Below, in pieces: positions 1 to 8,939 of a stretch of DNA of 64,000 bases; the first letter of the stretch is position 1, and the number at the start of each line of letters is the position of its first letter. Source of the DNA: Roseiarcus fermentans (GTDB taxonomy: Bacteria > Pseudomonadota > Alphaproteobacteria > Rhizobiales > Beijerinckiaceae); the NCBI RefSeq assembly GCF_003315135.1, contig NZ_QNRK01000012.1, forward strand, positions 103,007 to 167,006. Reading direction: 5' to 3'. The translations under genes were made by a program, and so were the position numbers. The notes under the pieces are model-generated. The model was not told the DNA's origin and made no database searches. It saw nothing but the letters and a program-made list of their open reading frames with translations.

Positions 1-216
1 AGCTCTGGCGATCCTCTCCAGACTCATGAGTGTTACATTCGCGTATCCAGATTCGATGACCCCGAAGTTAACCGAGGAAACCTGCGCCAGATCTGCGAGT
101 CGTTTCCCCGACAACCCCCTGTCTAGTCGGATCGTGCGGATGCGCCTTCCGACCGCCCGTTTCAACTCGTAATATTCCTCACTGTCCTCGTAATCGTCGG
201 TCCTCCGCTTCGCCAT
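1..216 (-). CDS. Partial XRE-family helix-turn-helix regulator (runs off the left edge)
   Basis: Reading the minus strand from an ATG at 214-216 gives 72 codons with no stop, continuing off the window edge. Residues about 18-71 have the layout of a Cro/CI-type HTH: a basic first helix (LKRAVGRRIRTIRLDRGLS), a GKRLADLAQVS turn, and VNFGVIESG followed by TLMSLERIAR, which is the usual 'xxIExG...p.l..L.kIA' recognition pattern. A repressor or conjugation or maintenance regulator is likely, since the divergent genes to the right look like transfer genes. The C-terminal part is not visible, so ligand or partner cannot be judged. Confidence 0.75.
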   Translation of the reverse strand, partial: MAKRRTDDYEDSEEYYELKRAVGRRIRTIRLDRGLSGKRLADLAQVSSVNFGVIESGYANVTLMSLERIARA

Positions 217-390
217 CTCTCTGCCCTTTAATATACCAGCGATTTGAGCCGTTACTCGACGGCTCGCTTCATCGCTCTACCAACTGCCGACGCTCCGCAC
301 GCTGATAAAGCGTACAACCGGACAACAATCAATACGACATGGTCTGCATTCGCGCCGCAGGGTCCTAACACTCACGGAACGGAGGACCAC

Positions 391-798
391 ATGCGACGTG
401 CGACCGTGACTCTCTTCATCATGTGTCTGGCGGCCGGGCCGGCCAAGGCCGAGTTCGTCATGCTGTCTGCGCCGGACGCCCGGGCCACACGCGATCCGGC
501 GGCGCCGGACGCCGCTCATACAGCCCCCAAACGCCGCCCGACCCGCCACAATGTCTCGCGCCCAGAACCAGCGCTGTCGGGCTTCGGCGACCGGGTTCCT
601 CTGAGCTTCGCGGTCCGCCAGGTCGTTCCGGCCGGGTTCGAGGTCGCCTTCGCCGAGGCGGTCGACCAGAACACGCCCGTCGACTGGAAGGGCGGCAGGC
701 CGTGGCGCGCAACGCTCGCCGACGCCCTGCGCCCGCTCGGGCTCGTCGTCAGCGTCGCCGGACCGAAAGTCACGATCGCCACCGTCCCGGATCGATGA
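391..798 (+). CDS. Small exported TcpQ/PilL-like protein
   Basis: 135 aa. The ATG at 391 follows a GGAGG-type ribosome site and opens a signal peptide (RRATVTLFIMCLAAGPAKA); the longer reading from 244 has no such support. After a proline/alanine-rich linker, residues about 70-130 resemble the TcpQ/PilL C-terminal or secretin N0-like fold: VPLSFAVRQVVP, then VDWKGGRPWRATLADALRPLGL and a closing beta strand. Such domains occur in type IV pilus or IncI-type transfer systems, where they help assemble outer-membrane secretin-like rings. It is first in a string of closely spaced plus-strand genes leading to DotA/TraY. Family assignment is by pattern only. Confidence 0.5.
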   Translation: MRRATVTLFIMCLAAGPAKAEFVMLSAPDARATRDPAAPDAAHTAPKRRPTRHNVSRPEPALSGFGDRVPLSFAVRQVVPAGFEVAFAEAVDQNTPVDWKGGRPWRATLADALRPLGLVVSVAGPKVTIATVPDR

Positions 799-884
799 TC
801 CGATTGCCGCCGCCGAAACCGGCTCCCTGTTCGCGCAGACGGCCCTCAGGCTCGGGATGCCACGCCTGTTGGAGACCCGTAGAG

Positions 885-1304
885 ATGCTCGACCCCGCCT
901 CGCTCCAGGACTGGATCGACGCCCCAGACGACGGACCGCTGCCCTTCGCTTCCCCTCCAGACACCATCGACAAGGCGCTCGACGCGCTCGCCGATGCGAT
1001 CCGTCAGGCCGAGGACGGCGAGCGCAAGAGCATGGCCGCATATCTCATGGGCCTGCCCGCGCGCTCCCGCATCGCGAAAATCCTGGCGCAGCTCCCATCG
1101 TCGCAGCTGATGGCGTTCCTCGAGCGCCACAAGCCCGAGACCGGCGTCGCCGACGCCCTCGCCCCGGGCCTCGTTGCATCCGGGGCCGCCGACCGCGTGG
1201 CGCGAGCGAACCTCTTCCGCCGCGTCATGATGGCCCCCCGGCAGTACGCCTTGAAGCGCGCGTGCGGCGCCGCCGCTCGCGAACACGCCGGAGCCTTCGC
1301 ATGA
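885..1304 (+). CDS. Hypothetical soluble helical protein of the transfer cluster
   Basis: 139 aa from ATG 885. No family recognised. The sequence is mostly predicted helix, with an acidic N-terminal third (SLQDWIDAPDDGPLPFASPP) and a basic C terminus. There is no signal peptide or membrane segment. Its stop overlaps the start of the next gene in an ATGA arrangement, so the two are probably translationally coupled. The context suggests a cytoplasmic accessory of the conjugation or type IVB-like machinery. Confidence 0.6.
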   Translation: MLDPASLQDWIDAPDDGPLPFASPPDTIDKALDALADAIRQAEDGERKSMAAYLMGLPARSRIAKILAQLPSSQLMAFLERHKPETGVADALAPGLVASGAADRVARANLFRRVMMAPRQYALKRACGAAAREHAGAFA

Positions 1305-1837
1305 CTCTCGCTCGCGCCCTTCTCGTCGCCGGCGCGCTTGCGTGCGCCCTGCCCGCCGCCGCCCAAACCGCCGGCAGCGAAACCTGCACGACGATCACCC
1401 AGAGCGGCATGAATGCTGCGACCGCGCGCATCAACGCCGACGACACAGACATCCCGCAGCCGCAGAGCGTCAAGAACTTCACCTGCCTCGACAAGTTCTT
1501 CAATGGCGTCGGGCTCAACGTCGTCGTCAATCTCCTGAACCCTGAGACCCTCCTGAACGCGGTCGAAAACCAGATCTGCAACAAACTCACCCAGATCTGG
1601 CAAAGCACGATCGGCAAGGCCCAGTGCGGAATTACCGTCACCGGCTTCAAGATGGGCTTTCTCGGGGGGTCGACGCTCGGCGGCGGCCTCACTTGCCCCA
1701 AGCTCTCGATCGGCGGCGGAGGCCCGACGCTCATGTCGATCGGGGTGGGCACGAGCAACAGCGGCAAGCTCACCGTGACCGGTAACGCCGTCGCGCCGAC
1801 CGGATACCCGATCACCTCCCAGCTCGGCCTCTACTGA
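1301..1837 (+). CDS. Hypothetical secreted protein of the transfer cluster
   Basis: 178 aa from ATG 1301, overlapping the previous stop by 4 nt. Residues 1-22 form a clear Sec signal peptide (LARALLVAGALACALPAAAQ). The mature part contains four cysteines (ETCTTI, NFTCLDKF, NQICNKL, KAQCGI) plus a later LTCPKL, and a glycine-rich stretch (GGSTLGGGL, IGGGGP). This suggests a disulfide-bonded periplasmic or surface protein. No family recognised. It sits directly before the IcmX/TraW-like gene, so a structural role in the transfer apparatus is plausible but inferred. Confidence 0.65.
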   Translation: MTLARALLVAGALACALPAAAQTAGSETCTTITQSGMNAATARINADDTDIPQPQSVKNFTCLDKFFNGVGLNVVVNLLNPETLLNAVENQICNKLTQIWQSTIGKAQCGITVTGFKMGFLGGSTLGGGLTCPKLSIGGGGPTLMSIGVGTSNSGKLTVTGNAVAPTGYPITSQLGLY

Positions 1838-1847
1838 GGACTTTTGC

Positions 1848-3041
1848 ATGCCGAACGCTCGCCCTCTCCTTTCCGCCGCCGGCGTCCTGACAGGCGCGCT
1901 TCTCTTCGCCGCGTCCCCCGCCTCCGCCCAATGGCCTGTCTTCGACGGGATCAACTATGCGCTTCAGGGGGTCATCAAGACCATTGAAGAGACGATGTCG
2001 AACACGCTCTCCAACATCACCAAACAGCTCGAGTCGACCGGGCCGCTCGGGACGATCCTCGGCAGCGTCGAGAACGGCAGCGTCACGACGCTGCTGCAGC
2101 AGGGCTTCACCCAGAACGCCAACTACGCCAAGGCCTCCGTGGACGCGTATAGCCAGATCGCCGACGGCGCGTTGACATCGAACGCGCGGTTCCAGCGCGA
2201 CATGAGAAACGCGCACATCCGCGACGAACACACGACGAGCTCGCTCCATTGCGTCGCGCTGGACGCAGGTCAGAGCGTCACCGGGGCCTCAGGGTCATCG
2301 TGGAAGGTCGCGCAATCCATTTCCGACGTCGCCGACAACCGCGGTGAAGCCGGTCCGAACCAGCCAGCCTTCTTCGGCCAGGCGCAGGCGGTCGCCGCGA
2401 TCGCGCAACTCCACTTCGCCCGCTATTGCTCGCAGGCCGAGGCCACGGCCGGCCTGTGCTCGTTGTCCCAGACCCCGAACGCCGACCAGCGGGCCACGAC
2501 TCTCTTCGGGAGCGGGACGCTCGCTGGCCAAGCCGGCGTCACGGCGGCGAACGACTACGCGACGAACCTCATCGAGCCGATCGTTCCGGCGGCGCTCCGC
2601 GGCGACCAGCTGACCTCCGAGACCGGTCGCGACGCCGCCGTCCGCCGTCACGCCTACAATGCGCGCATCTCGCTTGCCCGGCATATTCTCGACTACGCGA
2701 TCGGCATCCAGTCGCCCTCGGTGACGCTGAACGCGACCCAGAAGGCCCAGATGCAGAATGACGGCCTCACGGCGACCGACACCGCATCCTGGCTGCAGGT
2801 CCTGACGCTCGACGCCGAACGGCGCGTGTCCGACATCAACTACGCCGCGCAGTTGCAGGCCATGACGCCCGCCGCGGTCAATCGCGAAATCGTCCTCGAG
2901 CTCGGCGAGACCAACTATCTCCTGGCCCAGCTCCTCCGCGTCGGGATCATGCACGCCTCGACCGCCGCCGCCCACATGGCCAACGACGTCGAGCACGATT
3001 TCGCGCCGACGGCGCCCCTCCCGACCCCGACCATCAACTGA
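1848..3041 (+). CDS. IcmX/TraW-like periplasmic conjugation protein
   Basis: 397 aa with a signal peptide ending near ASPASAQ. The mature protein is largely helical and has no later membrane span. In R64-type IncI and Dot/Icm systems a periplasmic TraW/IcmX gene lies two genes before traY/dotA. Here the same spacing is seen: this gene, one further gene, then DotA/TraY. The assignment rests on position, size and export signal rather than on a diagnostic motif. It starts 10 nt after the preceding stop. An alternative is a P-type conjugative helical periplasmic protein of unknown family. Confidence 0.45.
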   Translation: MPNARPLLSAAGVLTGALLFAASPASAQWPVFDGINYALQGVIKTIEETMSNTLSNITKQLESTGPLGTILGSVENGSVTTLLQQGFTQNANYAKASVDAYSQIADGALTSNARFQRDMRNAHIRDEHTTSSLHCVALDAGQSVTGASGSSWKVAQSISDVADNRGEAGPNQPAFFGQAQAVAAIAQLHFARYCSQAEATAGLCSLSQTPNADQRATTLFGSGTLAGQAGVTAANDYATNLIEPIVPAALRGDQLTSETGRDAAVRRHAYNARISLARHILDYAIGIQSPSVTLNATQKAQMQNDGLTATDTASWLQVLTLDAERRVSDINYAAQLQAMTPAAVNREIVLELGETNYLLAQLLRVGIMHASTAAAHMANDVEHDFAPTAPLPTPTIN

Positions 3042-3073
3042 CGGTCGCCGCCCCACGCGAAGGACATCCGCAA

Positions 3074-4444
3074 ATGGCTGACATCGCAACCGACGTCCCC
3101 GGCGCCCCGACCCCGACCCCGGACGCCGCGAAGCCCAACGCCACGGCTGCGCGGCAACTCGCCGCTTTCGACCCGGTCCCGGTCGAGGCGCCCGAGCCCG
3201 AATCGCCCGAGGAGCGAGAGGCAGCGACGGTCGATGCGTGGGAAGCGAGCGGTCCCGCCAAGTCTCCGGACGCCCCGGTCGTCGAAAGGCCGGTTCGCGA
3301 CGCGAGCCGGTCGCCACGCGACATCGCGCCGGATACCGCCGCGGCGCCGACGTCCCCGCCCGCTTCGGATCGCAATGCCGCGAGGTCGGCGCAAGCCACG
3401 AGGTCGGCGCAAGCCACGACGCTTGAGGCGCCGCCGCGGACTCCGTCGACCGCGTCCAACCCGCCATCGCCGAGCCGTTCCCCGTTCGCCCAACCCCCCG
3501 CGCAAAACGATCAGCCTCAGCAGGGAACCGCCCCGGTCAACGCCGCCGCCATGGTCGCCGGCGCGATCGCCGGCGCCTTCCGGCGTCCGGAGAGCCGGGC
3601 AGAGGCGGTCCTTCCCTCCGCCCCGGCAGGCCCGCGCGGCTCGACTCCGCCGGACCCGCGCGGCTCAGCCGCAGAGTCTCTCCTCAACCGCTTCGCCGTC
3701 AGGAACATCCTCGACACGCTTCGCGGGCGCCCGGAGGAGACGACGGCCGCGGCGAAGACCGGGCCCGACACGGCGATCGCCGCCCCGCCCTCTCCGGCAG
3801 TGGCTGGTGACGAAGCGTCCATGCCAACCACGCGCGTCGCTGGGGCCGAGAAGAGCGCTCCGGCCGGCGGGCTTCGGGCCAAGCTCACCGCCTTCGAAGC
3901 CGAACGCCTGCAACCGCGCCGCGACGCCGAACAGGCCCGCGGAGCAGCTGTGGCCGCGGCGGGCGTCGTCGCGTCCCTCGAAGCCCTCGAGCGGCAGGAA
4001 ACAGCCGGAATCCTCGCCAGGATCCGAGAGGCCGCCAAAGCCAACGGCGGAATCGAGAACGTGCTCTCGGAAATGCGACCGGGCGGCCGGTTCGAGGATC
4101 TCCGCAAGGAATTCAACACGGTCCTTTCCCACGATGAGGGGTTCGCGGCGGCTTATGAAAAGGCCACCGTCGCCGTCGCCGGCTACGCCGAGGCCCGCGC
4201 CGCCCTGCCGACGGCCGCGCAGTCGAAAAACGATCCGAACCTCGCGCGGCTTCAGACCCTCGATCACGAGATCGCCGAGGTCGCAAGGACGCTGCCGGGA
4301 CGCCAGGACGGGAAATCCGCTCTCGACGAGCTCGTCGAGACTGGCAAGGAAGCGGTTCAGAGGCTCTTCGCGACGGTCCAGCAGGCGTTCAGCCGCGACG
4401 CTCATCTCCGCGGTCCCTCGCCGAGCCCCGGTCTCGGGCGGTAA
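3074..4444 (+). CDS. Hypothetical Pro/Ala-rich protein with C-terminal helical domain
   Basis: 456 aa. The first about 260 residues are low-complexity, rich in Pro, Ala, Ser and charged residues, and look disordered. They include a tandem duplication (RSAQATRSAQAT) that is also visible in the DNA at about 3383-3418. Residues about 265-440 are predicted helical or coiled coil (LTAFEAERLQPRRDAEQARG onward). No signal peptide or membrane span. It occupies the TraX position between the TraW-like and TraY-like genes, but TraX homology cannot be shown by eye. It may be a cytoplasmic coupling, relaxosome or adaptor protein. Confidence 0.55.
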   Translation: MADIATDVPGAPTPTPDAAKPNATAARQLAAFDPVPVEAPEPESPEEREAATVDAWEASGPAKSPDAPVVERPVRDASRSPRDIAPDTAAAPTSPPASDRNAARSAQATRSAQATTLEAPPRTPSTASNPPSPSRSPFAQPPAQNDQPQQGTAPVNAAAMVAGAIAGAFRRPESRAEAVLPSAPAGPRGSTPPDPRGSAAESLLNRFAVRNILDTLRGRPEETTAAAKTGPDTAIAAPPSPAVAGDEASMPTTRVAGAEKSAPAGGLRAKLTAFEAERLQPRRDAEQARGAAVAAAGVVASLEALERQETAGILARIREAAKANGGIENVLSEMRPGGRFEDLRKEFNTVLSHDEGFAAAYEKATVAVAGYAEARAALPTAAQSKNDPNLARLQTLDHEIAEVARTLPGRQDGKSALDELVETGKEAVQRLFATVQQAFSRDAHLRGPSPSPGLGR

Positions 4445-4568
4445 TCCTACCCCCGCCCGACCCTCGAGCCGACGGTCCTTCGGGCCGCCGGCTTTTTCCC
4501 GTCGAACGGGCGACCCTGTTCGCGCAGCTCTCGGTCATCCTCGAGCCGTCCGCGCTCGAGGCCGCCCC

Positions 4569-6911
4569 ATGACCATCCCCCTTCGTTCCCTTGTCCCGGC
4601 GATCGCTGTCTCCCTTCTCCTCGTCGACGCAGCTTTGGCTCAGTCGACGGACACAAGCTCCTTCAACATCAGCTGGTCGGCGCTCGATCCCGGCGACGAC
4701 TGGACGTGGCAAATGCTGCAAAGCGTGTTCCCGGTCAGCGGAACGCCGCCGACCGCGACCGGAACCGCCGCGACCGTGATCGGAAAGATGCTCGGGCAGA
4801 TCACCGCCGTCGTCATGGCGCTCGCCATGTTCTTCCTCTGCTACCTCACCATCATCAACATCCACCGGGTCGCCGAATCCGGGCAGATCCTGACCTCCGC
4901 CATGACCTCGATGGCCGGGGTGCGCATCGGCTTCGCCGCCATCATGATGTTTCCGCTGGCCTCCGGCTTCTCGGTCGGGCAGGCGGGCGTTATGCAGGTG
5001 GCCGGGTGGGGCATCGGCATGGCCCGCGCCCTCTACGCCAACGCGGTCAAGGCGATCGGGCCCGACGCCATGGTGATCGCCGACCCCGTCATCCCCGGCG
5101 CCCGCACCATCGTCCTCGGGCTCCTGACCGACGAGCTCTGTCGCAGCCTCGTCAACCAGGCGACGAGCTCGACCCTCATGCCCGCCCCGACCGCCACGAC
5201 CGTCAACGCCGGAAAGGGCGCCGTCGTCACCTACGCCTATTCGATGGCCGCTGGGAACGGCACCGGATCGCCGACCTGCGGATCGATCTCGGTCGCCGAC
5301 TCGTCGGCCGGCGCCGCGACGCTCGGCGGCGTGACGATCAGCATGGCCGACCAGCAGCGGACCATCCTCGAAGGCATCTTGAGCTCGCTGCGGCCACAGA
5401 TCGATTCGATCGCCCAGTCCTACTGGCAGACCAAGACGCAAGGTGCGCTGCAGCCGCTCCTCGGCCTCTATCAGAACGCGACCCAGACCTATACCGATCA
5501 ACTCACGACCGCAGCCCAGGCGATCACCGCCCAATTGCGCGCGAATCTCAAGGCGGCCGACGCGCGCGACGGCAATCTCGGCCTTGCCAAGAACGAGGTT
5601 CAGCTCTCGACGCTCGGCTGGAGCTCGGCCGCGTCCTACTACCTCGGCTTCGCCCGCCTCAACGGCCTCACGCTGTCGCTCGCGAGCGGCACGCCCACGG
5701 TCAACATGCCGAGCTTCGAGGGCCTGTCGCCCTCGCTGAAAGCCGACATCGCGCCCCTCTTCACCTCCTCGAGCTCGTTTCTTGACAAGCTCAAGACCTA
5801 TGTCGCGACCGCCGACGGGCTGACCTCGCCCGGCGGCAACGCCGATACGCTGACCGGCACGATGACCGGCTCGGACGGCGGCGGCATGATGGAAAAGCTC
5901 TTCCGAGCGCTGAACTTCACCCCGACCCTCCTGCAGAGCTTCGTCGACAACCTCTCCCCGACCGCGCAGAACTGGGCCGACCCGTTCGGCGGCCTCATCG
6001 CGCTCGGCAACCAGATGATCATGGTCGCCATGACCGCCCTCGGCCTCGCCGGGATCGCCTCGACCACAACGGGCACGGCCGCGACCACCCTCTTCAACGC
6101 CCTGACGCTGAACTGGGCGGGCGCGGTCGGGACCATCACGCTCAGCGTCCTAATGCAGTTCTTCGCAACGCCGATTTTCTTCGGCTGCATGGCGCTCCTG
6201 ATCCCGGGCCTCACCATCGCCTTCGTCTTGCCGATGATCCCCTGGGTCATGTGGATCGCCGGGATCGCGGGCTACCTGATCCTCGTCTGCGAGGCCATGA
6301 TCGCCGTCCCCCTATGGATGCTCGCTCATCTGACCTTCGAGGGCGACGGGCTGCACGGGCGGGGCCTCGCCGGCTACGAGCTCCTGTTCAACATTCTCTT
6401 CCGGCCGGTGCTGATGCTGATCGGGCTCTTCCTCGGCTATTTCATCTTCACCTGCATCTCCTGGCTCATCCGCATGTCGTTCGGCGTCGCGGCAGCCTTC
6501 GTGCTCGGCGACGGCTGGATCGTCACCGATTGGCTTGGGCTCTTCGTGCTGCTCTCGATCTTCGTGCTCGCGCATGTCGTGGCGGCGATTGCCTCGTTCC
6601 GGATGATCACCTTGATCCCGCACCACGTGCCGCGCATGATCGGGTTCTCGTCGGCCAACCGGGTCGACATGGACGAGTGGGCGCAGGCCGCCGGATTGAT
6701 CGGGACGCAGAAGACGCTCGAGACGATCCGAGGAGCCGTAAAGCCGAAGGAGATCGGGTCGGAGACTGGACCGTCTGTAGGACGGGGCGGTCAAAAGGCG
6801 ATCGGATCAAATAACGCCGGCAAGAACGACCCCTCCTCGGGGTTGGACACGACGATGCAGGCGCAGATGAACATGGGTGGCGGCCGGCGAGAACCGGAGG
6901 GCGGTGAATGA
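4569..6911 (+). CDS. traY: DotA/TraY-family integral membrane protein
   Basis: 780 aa. I start it at ATG 4569, which opens a signal peptide (PLRSLVPAIAVSLLLVDAAL); the same frame is open from 3234 but that upstream part is a shadow of the previous gene. One hydrophobic block lies near residues 75-140 (MALAMFFLCYLTIINIHRVA). A large periplasmic loop follows, then a cluster of membrane helices at about 480-700 (FGCMALLIPGLTIAFVLPMI, GYLILVCEAMIAVPLWML). This layout and the block GMARALYANAV match DotA/TraY polytopic proteins of type IVB secretion and IncI conjugation. Family members are usually 700-1050 aa. It overlaps the next gene by 4 nt. Confidence 0.75.
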   Translation: MTIPLRSLVPAIAVSLLLVDAALAQSTDTSSFNISWSALDPGDDWTWQMLQSVFPVSGTPPTATGTAATVIGKMLGQITAVVMALAMFFLCYLTIINIHRVAESGQILTSAMTSMAGVRIGFAAIMMFPLASGFSVGQAGVMQVAGWGIGMARALYANAVKAIGPDAMVIADPVIPGARTIVLGLLTDELCRSLVNQATSSTLMPAPTATTVNAGKGAVVTYAYSMAAGNGTGSPTCGSISVADSSAGAATLGGVTISMADQQRTILEGILSSLRPQIDSIAQSYWQTKTQGALQPLLGLYQNATQTYTDQLTTAAQAITAQLRANLKAADARDGNLGLAKNEVQLSTLGWSSAASYYLGFARLNGLTLSLASGTPTVNMPSFEGLSPSLKADIAPLFTSSSSFLDKLKTYVATADGLTSPGGNADTLTGTMTGSDGGGMMEKLFRALNFTPTLLQSFVDNLSPTAQNWADPFGGLIALGNQMIMVAMTALGLAGIASTTTGTAATTLFNALTLNWAGAVGTITLSVLMQFFATPIFFGCMALLIPGLTIAFVLPMIPWVMWIAGIAGYLILVCEAMIAVPLWMLAHLTFEGDGLHGRGLAGYELLFNILFRPVLMLIGLFLGYFIFTCISWLIRMSFGVAAAFVLGDGWIVTDWLGLFVLLSIFVLAHVVAAIASFRMITLIPHHVPRMIGFSSANRVDMDEWAQAAGLIGTQKTLETIRGAVKPKEIGSETGPSVGRGGQKAIGSNNAGKNDPSSGLDTTMQAQMNMGGGRREPEGGE

Positions 6912-7510
6912 ACGGCTGGATCGGTTACGGTCTCGGTTATGACGCCGGACGCTCGGACGCGGAAAACTTGCGTCGCGACCGCGAAATCGTGGACCGACTC
7001 TTTTATGGTGAGCGACCCGTCAAAGTCGATCAATCGTACATTGATCGCCTTCACGCCGCGCTGACTGAGGCCAGAGCGACGGCGGCGCATAACCACAAGG
7101 TCGCGGATAGCCTCGAAGAAAAGGTCCACCAGTTCCGCAACGAGGCCCTCTTCTGGCGCGACGAACGACTCGCCCCCGCCGCGGCCGAGGCAAATGCCCT
7201 GCGGCAGGAAAACGCCGCTCTCCGCGCCCGTTTTGAAGAGCGAAACCCCGACCTCGCCGCTGAGGAGGACGCACATCAGAAGACCCACGAGGAAAAGCAG
7301 AGCCTGCAATGCTTCCGCCTCGTCGCGACCGCGATCCTCGACGCCCTCCTCGCCGGGCGCGCCGATCGGTCAGAATTCGGCGAACTGGTCGCGATGGTCA
7401 AGGAAGCCGCGGAAGTCATCGATCTGGGCGGCCTCTTTTTCGGCTTCAGCGAGACGCCGGAAAAGGCTGAGAGACTCGACGCCCTGACCGACGCCCTGGC
7501 GCGGCCCTGA
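6908..7510 (+). CDS. Hypothetical coiled-coil protein
   Basis: 200 aa, overlapping the end of the DotA/TraY gene (ATGA) and therefore probably co-translated. The N terminus is glycine/tyrosine-rich (GWIGYGLGYDAGRSDAENLR). Residues about 45-145 form a long charged helix or coiled coil (DRLHAALTEARATAAHNHK, AANALRQENAALRARFEE). No signal peptide or membrane span. No family recognised. As the last gene overlapping traY it may be an assembly or regulatory factor for transfer, which is inference only. Confidence 0.6.
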   Translation: MNGWIGYGLGYDAGRSDAENLRRDREIVDRLFYGERPVKVDQSYIDRLHAALTEARATAAHNHKVADSLEEKVHQFRNEALFWRDERLAPAAAEANALRQENAALRARFEERNPDLAAEEDAHQKTHEEKQSLQCFRLVATAILDALLAGRADRSEFGELVAMVKEAAEVIDLGGLFFGFSETPEKAERLDALTDALARP

Positions 7511-7571
7511 TTTCCGACGCGGCGTTCGCGCGGCCGCCCGTCAGGATGAGCTCCGAACCCGGAGCCCATCC

Positions 7572-7877
7572 ATGAACCGCCTTCTCCCGATCGCCCTCCT
7601 TGTCCCGGCCCTCGCCGGTTGCGCCCAGGGCAACCTCCGCACCCCCTCGAGCTACGCCGCGCTAGCCCCTCCCACCGTCCGAAACCCGTGGTACGATCCG
7701 TACGCGCCTTACGGATCGGCCAACGCGACTTGGCGGCCGCCGGCGTATGACGTGCAGCGGACGATCGTGAAGCCGGCCGAGCCCGCCTCGCAGGCCTCCC
7801 GCCCTGACTACGAGGGCGCGGAATGGGCGACCGGGGCCGGCGGAGGGTCGGCGCTGAAGCCGCCCGGAACGTTCTGA
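7572..7877 (+). CDS. Small outer-membrane-type lipoprotein
   Basis: 101 aa. A classical lipobox (LVPALAGC) puts the lipidated cysteine near residue 17. The mature 84 residues are rich in Pro, Tyr and Ala (NPWYDPYAPYGSANATWRPP). The lack of Asp at +2 (AQ follows Cys) predicts outer-membrane sorting. Small lipoproteins are standard parts of conjugative outer-membrane complexes (TraH/DotD, VirB7), but this sequence shows no motif that decides which. It is the last plus-strand gene of the transfer block, 61 nt after the coiled-coil gene. Confidence 0.6.
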   Translation: MNRLLPIALLVPALAGCAQGNLRTPSSYAALAPPTVRNPWYDPYAPYGSANATWRPPAYDVQRTIVKPAEPASQASRPDYEGAEWATGAGGGSALKPPGTF

Positions 7878-7970
7878 CGCTGAGCTGTCCGTGGCGGCAT
7901 GCGGAAGGGGCGCCGCATCCCAGGCCCGTCCGTTTTGCCCCCTCAGGCCTGCTCGTGGTAAAAGGCCGCT

Positions 7971-8414
7971 ATGGGCGACACCAGTTCCACCACCTATCAG
8001 ACTGATTTCTACGCCTGGGCGAACGAACAGGCCGCGCTCCTGCGCCAGGGACGCCTGAGCGAGGCGGACATCGCCAACATCGCCGAGGAAATCGAAAGCA
8101 TGGGGAAGACGGAAAAGCGCGAGCTCGTGAGCCGTCTGACTGTGCTGCTGGCGCACCTGCTCAAGTGGCAGTATCAGCCAGGACGTCGCGGCCCGTCATG
8201 GGAGGTTACGATCACCAACCAAAGGCGCGACCTTGCTGTTCATCTCAAAGACAATCCGAGCCTTAGATCAAGACTGCCCGAAGCCGTGGAGTACGCCTAC
8301 GCCAATGCGCGCGGAGAGGCTTATGCGGAAACGGGTTTGCCCAAGACGATGTTCCCGCCGAGCGCCCCTTGGACTTTCGACCAGATGATGGACCAAGATT
8401 TCTGGCCCGAATGA
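7971..8414 (+). CDS. DUF29 family protein
   Basis: 147 aa. DUF29 hallmarks are present: an N-terminal YQTDFYAWANEQAALLRQG, an IAEEIESMGKTEKREL block, and LTVLLAHLLKWQYQP, which is typical of the family. DUF29 proteins are short, helical, of unknown function and common in cyanobacteria and alphaproteobacteria, often on mobile DNA. No signal peptide. It lies between the transfer genes and the converging minus-strand operon and is probably transcribed alone. Confidence 0.85.
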   Translation: MGDTSSTTYQTDFYAWANEQAALLRQGRLSEADIANIAEEIESMGKTEKRELVSRLTVLLAHLLKWQYQPGRRGPSWEVTITNQRRDLAVHLKDNPSLRSRLPEAVEYAYANARGEAYAETGLPKTMFPPSAPWTFDQMMDQDFWPE

Positions 8415-8420
8415 CATCCC

Positions 8421-8939
8421 TCAGCGCGGCCAGAAGCCGGACGGCGCGCTAAAAAATTCCCGAACCGAGACCTTTCGACCGAGCCGAATCTGATAGTTCT
8501 CGAGCCCGAACAGGAGCGCGAGCAGGAAGAACACCGCGCAGGCCGGGGTGAACTGCAACGCCGTCACCGTCGCGTTCACAGTCCAGCTCATGGTCGCGAG
8601 CCGATAGAGCCAGGCGACGAAGAACATCGCCCCGAGCCCCAAAAAGATCCACGCGTAGCGCGCCGTCGATCGCCGCCGGCGCGCCAGCGTGTCTTCGAAG
8701 CGGCGGCGCGCCTGCCCGTGCAGGAAGGCCATCGCTTCGAGGTCGAACGCGCCCGTCTCGTCGAGCCGAACCTTCGACGTCCGTCCGTCGTCGCGGGACC
8801 GGAGCCGCTCGAGGTCTCGCCGAAGCGCGACGTAGCGCTCGCGGAGCTTGAGCGAGAGAAGGGGCGACAGGGCCGGCTCGCCGAGACGGCGCAGAAGGCG
8901 CCGCCGAACCGGATCGCGCTCGTCGCTATCGCGAGACAT
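8421..8939 (-). CDS. Hypothetical inner-membrane protein with two membrane spans
   Basis: 172 aa. A charged N-terminal cytoplasmic half (about 90 residues, Arg/Glu-rich) precedes two membrane helices (YAWIFLGLGAMFFVAWL and FTPACAVFFLLALLFGL). A short C-terminal tail includes VREFFSAPSGFWPR. No family recognised. It is the last gene of a minus-strand operon and overlaps the DsbG-like gene upstream by 14 nt. TraX-like or other conjugation membrane proteins have similar size but homology is not visible. Confidence 0.6.
   Translation of the reverse strand: MSRDSDERDPVRRRLLRRLGEPALSPLLSLKLRERYVALRRDLERLRSRDDGRTSKVRLDETGAFDLEAMAFLHGQARRRFEDTLARRRRSTARYAWIFLGLGAMFFVAWLYRLATMSWTVNATVTALQFTPACAVFFLLALLFGLENYQIRLGRKVSVREFFSAPSGFWPR

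Noticed and set aside
3234..4568. A 1225-codon plus-strand frame continuous with DotA/TraY
   Set aside because: The upstream part is arginine/proline-rich shadow translation of the gene at 3074-4444; the signal peptide and start at 4569 mark the real protein.
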